Assembly: GCA_903882725.1 (NCBI GenBank) | Contig: CAIRYF010000325.1 | Coordinates: 1-6,312 of the forward strand | Direction of reading: 5' to 3' | Length of the DNA stretch: 6,312 nt | Origin: an uncultured Simplicispira sp. | Lineage (GTDB): Bacteria > Pseudomonadota > Gammaproteobacteria > Burkholderiales > Burkholderiaceae_C | In this document: piece by piece, positions 1 to 6,312 of the stretch | How the letters are laid out: the number at the start of each line of letters is the position of its first letter | How positions within the stretch are numbered: position 1 is the stretch's first letter | Notes under the pieces: generated by a model | Seen by the model: only the letters and a program-made list of their open reading frames with translations | What the model was told of the DNA's origin: nothing | Database searches by the model: none | Translations under genes and position numbers: made by a program

Positions 1-309
1 CGGCTGCTGCAGTTCCAGCGCATCGGGCGGTGCCTGAAAGGTGGGCATATTTGCCAAAACACTGAGGGTGGTGTCAATGTCTGCGTCGGCGTGCTCGCGT
101 GTGGTGGCGTGGGCACTGGGCGCTACGTCTTGGCCTTTGGAGGTATCTATCCAAACCTCTTGGATACTGGTTTCGCGGATGCGAACGAGGTCTTCGGTCT
201 CTTGTAGTAAAAATTTGCTGCGCCAAAAAGGGTGCTCCATCCAAGAACCACAAAATTCGTGCAAAAACATCCCGAGGGCGAGATCTTGAGTGCGTATTCG
301 CTTAAGCAT
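1..309 (-). CDS. HD-GYP-type cyclic-di-GMP phosphodiesterase, N-terminal fragment (DUF3391 domain)
   Basis: Seen: the minus strand is open from ATG at 309 to the left edge, giving 103 codons with no stop, so the gene is cut by the window. The product begins MLKRIRTQDLALGMFLHEFC and continues with SWMEHPFWRSKFLL and VWIDTSKGQDV at about residues 24-37 and 52-62. Known: this pattern (an LxxGM turn, SW-hPF, then IDTSKG) is typical of DUF3391, the domain found in front of HD-GYP catalytic domains that hydrolyse cyclic-di-GMP in the cytoplasm. Residues 63-103 look like the low-complexity linker that normally separates the two. Inferred: the HD-GYP domain should lie just left of position 1. The ATG at 309 is chosen because family members usually begin ML-R-I. 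A GGTGGT stretch at 323-328 is a possible ribosome site, 13 nt away and so rather distant; TTG at 318 or GTG at 327 are alternative starts. The gene is divergent from recG. Confidence 0.85.
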   Translation of the reverse strand, partial: MLKRIRTQDLALGMFLHEFCGSWMEHPFWRSKFLLQETEDLVRIRETSIQEVWIDTSKGQDVAPSAHATTREHADADIDTTLSVLANMPTFQAPPDALELQQP

Positions 310-399
310 CTGAGTCAAAAATACCACCAACCATGCTCTACATAGGTTTTTCTGGCAGGTGGATGTAATTAAAGGTAACCATGTTAATCTTTTTCCTAG
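310..399. promoter_or_regulatory. Divergent intergenic region between the HD-GYP gene and recG
   Basis: This 90-bp gap separates two genes transcribed away from each other, so promoters for both should lie in or near it. It is more AT-rich than its surroundings, notably at 361-396. I could not find a good pair of -35 and -10 boxes on either strand. TAATTA at 366-371 (plus) and TATGTA on the minus strand near 340-345 are weak -10 candidates only. The assignment rests on gene orientation and base composition rather than on a recognised motif. Confidence 0.45.
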
Positions 400-2551
<2,152 letters not shown>

Positions 2552-2562
<11 letters not shown>

Positions 2563-5332
2563 GTGCCGACAGGTGGTTGGTTTTCCACGTGGCAATCGGC
2601 ACGGGCCGGCCCAGCAGATAGCCTTGGCAGAACTGGCAGCCGTGCTCGATAAGAAAGGCGCGTTGCTCGGCGGTCTCGACGCCTTCGGCGATGACTTCTA
2701 GCCCCAGCGCTTCGCTCATCGCCAAAATGGCGCGAACAATGGCACCGCTGGTGTTGTCGCTCAACATATCGCGGATAAATGATTGGTCGATTTTGAGCTG
2801 CTTAAACGGCAAGCGCTTCAGGTAGGACAGCGAGGAGTAGCCGGTACCAAAATCGTCCAGCGCAAAGCGCAGCCCCAAGTCGCGCAGTTGGTGCATTTTG
2901 GTGATGGTGGTTTCAAGGTCGCCCAAGATGACGCTCTCGGTCAGCTCTAACTTGAGGCCGCTGGGGTCGATGCCGGTGCGATCGATGGTCTCGTGTACCA
3001 AGGCGACAAAGTCGGCCTGGTGAAACTGCCGGGCGCTGACGTTGACGGCCAGGCTCAGGTGCCGGGTGGCCGGGTGGCGTTGCCATTGGGCCAGTTGCTG
3101 GCAGGCGGTATTGAGCACCCATTGGCCCATGGGCACAATCAGGCCGGTTTCTTCGGCCAGCGGAATAAAGTCGGCCGGCGAGACGACATGGCCCTCGGCT
3201 CCAATCCAGCGAATCAACGCCTCGGCACCCACCACGCGCCCGCTGGGGTCTTCTTGCACTTGGTAGTACAGCACAAAGGCTTGGTTCTCAACGGCATCGC
3301 GCAGGCCCATTTCCATTGCCATGCGCGCTTGTATCGAGGCCTGCATCGATGCGTCAAACGCCAACAAGGCGTTGCCACCTTGCTCTTTGGCGCGGTACAT
3401 CGCGACTTCGGCTTGTTGCAGCAGGGTTTCGACTGGCACTGGGTGGTCGGCGCTCAACAGCGTCAGGCCGGCGCTGGTGGCGGCGTAGAGCTTTTTGGCG
3501 TCGCCCAAGTCGTAAGGCGTGGCCAAGGCGTTGTGCAGTTGCTGCGCCCGTTGGCGCGCTGCGTCCATGGCTTGGTCGGCGTTGCCTGCGGGGGCGTCCA
3601 AGTCTTGCACGATGGCGCCAAAGGTGTTGCTGCCCAAGCGGGCCACGGTGTGATGGACGCCAAAAAATGTTTGTATGCGCGCGCCCATGGCTTGCAGCAG
3701 CAAGTCGCCAGCGGCATGGCCGCGCGTGTCGTTGATTTGTTTGAAGCGATCAATATCAACCAGCAGCAGCGCACTGTGTTGCCCGCTGGCTGCTTGCGCT
3801 TGCTGCGCTTGCTGTAGCCGGTCTTTCAGCAGGGTGCGGTTGGGCAGGCCGGTCAGGGCGTCGTAATAGGCCAGCCGGTGAACTTGCTCTTCAGACTGCT
3901 TTTTCTGGGTGATGTCTTCTTTGGTGGCGACAAAGTGCGTCACTTGGCCGTGGGCATCGACGATGGGCGCAATGATGGCCATTTCGATGTAGGTCGAGCC
4001 GTCCTTGCGGGTGTTGATCAGCTCGCCGCGCCACGCTTGGCCCGACGTCAGCGCCGCCCACATGACTTTGTAGGTGGCGGGGTCGGTTTTGCCGCGGTTC
4101 AAGATGCGCGGGTTCTTTCCCTGCACTTCCTCGCGCGTATAGCCGGTGTTGTGCTCAAAGGCGGTGTTGACGTACTGGATGCGCGCCTGCGTGTCGGTGA
4201 TGACGATGCTCTCGGGGCTTTGTTCGACTGCCGCAGACAGGCGGCGCAGTTCGGTGTCGCGCTTTTGCAGCTCGTCGGCCATGTGATTGATGCCGCGCTC
4301 GGCTGCTTGCAGCTCTTGCACCGGTGAGTAGTGCGCAATCGGCGTTTGCAGATGCCCTGCTGCCACGCGGTGGGTGGCTGCCGTGATCTTGCGCGTCCAC
4401 GCCTCGATCAGGCCGTAGACATAAAAACGTGCCGTCAATGCCGACAGCAAGGCAATAGCGCCCAGCAGCGCGATGCGCAGCCAAAAGCCCTTGTCAATGT
4501 CGGCCACGGTGCGATCTACCGGGGCGCCGACGGCCACCAGCAGCGGGTCTTGCGACAAGCGCAGTGACACCAAGCCGTACATCCGTCGGTGGCCGTCCAA
4601 GCCTTCGAGTTCGCTGACTTCAGCGCCGCTTTGTTGCGCTTGCAAAAAGCGCTGGGTGATTTCGGGCGGCAGGCGCTGGATGGAAGTGCCTTGCATTCTG
4701 GGGTGGTAGGACAGCACTTCGCCGGTGTGGTTGAGTAAAAAAGTGCTCCAGCCTGGGGGCAGCTTGTACTGGGTCGCCATCTGGTCAAACCAGCTCATTT
4801 GGATGGTGGTAAACAAAACGGCTTGGATCTGGTTTTGTGCATCGCGCACCGGGTAGCCTAGCGTCATGCCGGCTTTGCCGGAGACTTTCCCGACGAGCAC
4901 TTGGCCGGCAGTAAGGCCCGTGCCGGCGAGCGCATTCAAAAACCACGGGCGATCGCTGACCGAGACGGGTGCGTGCAAAGGCAGGGCGCTGCAAAACAAA
5001 GTGCCGTCGGGCAGTGCTGCGCCAATGTTGGCGATGTTTTCCATCGACGCCATTAGGCGGCGCGCTAAACCTGAGCAGTCGGCGCTATCCATCGACTGCA
5101 AATTATCGGCACGGGCCATGATGTCGAAGGTTTGGCGTATGCTGCGCAAGGCAGTTTCTTCCGTCATGTGGACGGCGTTGAGCATACGGTTGACTTCATT
5201 TTTTAGGCCCACCACCGAAGCTTGGCGTTGTTCTCGGTAATCTAAAAAAGCCATTAGAAATACCGGAAGACAGGCCAAGCCGATCACTGCCCAGAGGCGA
5301 AAATGAAGGGATCTGCTGGTGTGAGAGGTCAT
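2552..5332 (-). CDS. Membrane-bound sensory cyclic-di-GMP phosphodiesterase (dCACHE-HAMP-PAS-degenerate GGDEF-EAL)
   Basis: Predicted to hydrolyse cyclic-di-GMP to pGpG in response to periplasmic and internal signals. Seen in 926 residues: transmembrane helix about 9-30; periplasmic region about 31-283 with dCACHE-like features such as SDRPWFLNAL (126-135); second helix about 284-308; HAMP about 309-362; PAS about 364-475; GGDEF domain about 486-660; EAL domain about 672-915. The GGDEF domain keeps DALTGLPNR (491-499) and DIDRFKQIND (526-535), but the signature is GSNTF (567-571) and the inhibitory-site RxxD is replaced by GVHH (558-561), so cyclase activity should be absent. The EAL domain looks complete: EAL 704-706, N764, E796, DD 826-827, K847, E883, E886, Q903. 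Inferred: an active phosphodiesterase whose GGDEF part is regulatory, perhaps GTP-binding. The ligand of the sensory domains cannot be read from sequence. ATG 5332 precedes a short charged N-terminus and the first helix; no strong ribosome site is adjacent. It is divergent from oxyR and convergent with recG (11-bp overlap). Confidence 0.93.
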
Positions 5333-5355
5333 GTGTTGTGCATCATAGGACGCAT
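5329..5355 (-). other. Possible 8-codon leader ORF coupled to the EAL gene
   Basis: On the minus strand, ATG at 5355 opens a frame encoding MRPMMHNT whose TGA (5331-5329) overlaps the ATG of the EAL gene (5332-5330). An AAGG at 5362-5365 lies 6 nt before it, a better ribosome site than any next to the main start. The geometry would allow translational coupling, but frames this short arise easily by chance and nothing else supports it. Confidence 0.2.
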
Positions 5356-5414
5356 GGGTGGCCTTGAGAACCGTATTAAAGACAGCCTTCGATCTTGCTT
5401 ACACTGGCCCTCTC
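5333..5414. promoter_or_regulatory. Divergent oxyR / EAL-gene intergenic region
   Basis: These 82 bp separate oxyR from the EAL phosphodiesterase gene and must serve both directions unless oxyR is also read from further upstream. LysR-type regulators commonly bind such shared regions and repress their own gene, and E. coli OxyR does so. I looked for the OxyR pattern of spaced ATAG/CTAT elements: only one ATAG is present, at 5345-5348, without partners at the expected spacing, so no operator is called. For oxyR itself, TACACT at 5400-5405 is a weak -10 candidate only 9 nt before the ATG, and no clear ribosome site precedes the start. Confidence 0.5.
5375..5380 (-). promoter_or_regulatory. Candidate -10 box for the EAL gene
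   Basis: On the minus strand these bases read TTTAAT, matching five of six positions of the sigma-70 -10 consensus. The hexamer 17 bp upstream, TGTAAG, is a poor -35 match. A good -10 with a poor -35 is common at activator-dependent promoters. Transcription would start near 5368, leaving a leader of about 36 nt before ATG 5332. The call is based on motif and position only. Confidence 0.35.
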
Positions 5415-6312
5415 ATGACTTTGACTGAGCTCAAATACGCCGTCGCTGTGGCGCGTGAAAAGCATTTTGGCCGCGCTGCCCAGGCCTGCCACGTCTCACA
5501 GCCGACGCTGTCGGTGGCGATTAAAAAGTTGGAAGAGGAGCTGGAGGTCAAGCTGTTTGAGCGCAGCGCCAGCGAAGTCAGCGTGACAGCGTTGGGTGAA
5601 AAAATTGTGCGCCAAGCACAAAGTGTGTTGGATCAGGCCGCCGCCATCAAAGAAATTGCCCGGCGCGGCCAAGACCCGCTGGCTGGGGCGCTGACGCTGG
5701 GCGTCATCTACACCATTGGCCCGTATTTGCTGCCCGAGCTGGTGCGCCAGTCGATTGAGCGCACACCGCAAATGCCGCTGATTTTGCAAGAAAACTTCAC
5801 CGTCCGGCTGCTGGAAATGCTGCGCACTGGCGAGATCGATTGCGCCATCTTGGCCGAGCCGTTTCCCGATGCCGGCTTGGCGCTGGCACCGCTGTATGAC
5901 GAGCCATTTTTGGCGGCTTTGCCCAGTACGCACCCGCTGGCCGCACAAGGCAGCATCAGTGCCGAGCAGTTGAAAAACGAAACCATGTTGCTGCTGGGTG
6001 CTGGCCACTGCTTTCGCGACCACGTGCTGCAGGTGTGCCCCGAATTTGCCCGCTACGCCAGCAAAACCGAGGGCATTGGCAAAGCCTTTGAAGGTTCGTC
6101 GCTGGAGACCATCAAACACATGGTGGCCGCTGGCATGGGCGTGACGCTGGTGCCGCGCTTGGCAGTGCCGCCCGCCGCCTTGCTGGCCGAGACACGCCAG
6201 CGCTACCAAGACGAGAGTCACCTGTGCTATTTGCCAGTGCGCGAGAGCGATGGCAGTGCGCCGCCCACGCGCCGCGTGGTGCTGGTGTGGCGGCGCAGTT
6301 TTACGCGCTACG
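5415..6312 (+). CDS. oxyR: Hydrogen peroxide-inducible LysR-type regulator OxyR (3' end outside the window)
   Basis: OxyR is a cytoplasmic transcription factor that senses peroxide through a disulfide and activates antioxidant genes such as catalase and peroxiredoxin. Seen: 299 codons open to the right edge. The winged helix-turn-helix covers about 1-60 with FGRAAQACHVSQPTLSVAI (18-36). The effector domain has LGVIYTIGPYLLPELV (95-110). The redox motif GHCFRDHVLQVC carries C199 and C208, the same numbers and spacing as the E. coli redox pair GHCLRDQAMGFC. C25 and C143 also match E. coli positions. SSLETIKHMVAAGMGVTLVPRLAVPP (228-253) is the usual C-terminal signature. The family is near 305 residues, so only a few to perhaps 20 residues should be missing. 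Start: ATG 5415 gives the normal N-terminus, though no clear ribosome site precedes it. It lies on the same strand as recG but is now separated from it by the opposing EAL gene. Confidence 0.96.
   Translation, partial: MTLTELKYAVAVAREKHFGRAAQACHVSQPTLSVAIKKLEEELEVKLFERSASEVSVTALGEKIVRQAQSVLDQAAAIKEIARRGQDPLAGALTLGVIYTIGPYLLPELVRQSIERTPQMPLILQENFTVRLLEMLRTGEIDCAILAEPFPDAGLALAPLYDEPFLAALPSTHPLAAQGSISAEQLKNETMLLLGAGHCFRDHVLQVCPEFARYASKTEGIGKAFEGSSLETIKHMVAAGMGVTLVPRLAVPPAALLAETRQRYQDESHLCYLPVRESDGSAPPTRRVVLVWRRSFTRY

Noticed and set aside
41..305. Two plus-strand open frames (82 and 68 residues) at the left edge.
   Set aside because: The minus strand here encodes a clear DUF3391 domain; the plus-strand products look like nothing known.
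2603..2612. Perfect 10-bp palindrome GGGCCGGCCC just past the recG stop, considered as a terminator or binding site.
   Set aside because: It has no loop or following T-run and lies inside the conserved LLGRPVP codons of the EAL gene.
3791..3815. Low-complexity CTTGCTGCG-like repeats.
   Set aside because: They encode the Q/A-rich stretch LQQAQQAQAA of a variable loop in the GGDEF domain; this is ordinary codon-level repetition.
2993..3817. A 274-residue plus-strand open frame inside the EAL gene.
   Set aside because: It is antisense to conserved GGDEF and EAL codons and its product shows no recognisable domain.
5345..5348. ATAG in the oxyR/EAL gap as part of an OxyR operator.
   Set aside because: The partner CTAT/ATAG elements at 7-bp spacing are absent, so the match is no better than chance.
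5496..6221. A 241-residue minus-strand open frame inside oxyR.
   Set aside because: It is antisense to the conserved OxyR redox and effector regions and its composition is typical of a shadow frame.

Overview
The window is about 60% GC by eye and almost fully coding. It reads as the chromosome of a Betaproteobacterium, most likely Burkholderiales of the Comamonadaceae type. The basis is the style of the RecG and OxyR proteins and their closeness to each other; from memory of the group, recG and oxyR are commonly neighbours there. This placement is an inference from protein similarity, not from a search.

Layout, left to right. Positions 1-309 (minus) hold the first 103 codons of an HD-GYP-type cyclic-di-GMP phosphodiesterase: the N-terminal DUF3391 domain is visible and the catalytic part lies outside the window. 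A 90-bp divergent gap follows. Positions 400-2562 (plus) encode a complete RecG branched-DNA helicase. Positions 2552-5332 (minus) encode a complete 926-residue membrane sensor with the order TM - dCACHE-like periplasmic domain - TM - HAMP - PAS - degenerate GGDEF - intact EAL, predicted to degrade cyclic-di-GMP. Its 3' end overlaps the recG 3' end by 11 bp. After an 82-bp divergent gap, positions 5415-6312 (plus) encode the first 299 residues of OxyR, the peroxide-sensing LysR-type regulator, with both redox cysteines; it runs off the right edge.

How the genes relate. recG and oxyR are housekeeping/stress genes (fork rescue and peroxide response) on the plus strand. The two minus-strand genes both belong to cyclic-di-GMP turnover but to unrelated catalytic families, and they bracket recG. 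The EAL gene shares its upstream region with oxyR, which makes OxyR control of it a testable idea.

I see no RNA genes, insertion sequences, CRISPR arrays, prophage pieces or origins, and no clear intrinsic terminator. Nothing here is a convincing new biological system. The points most worth a second look are the lost cyclase signature in an otherwise intact sensor, the oxyR/EAL divergent junction, and a short in-frame repeat in the RecG linker.
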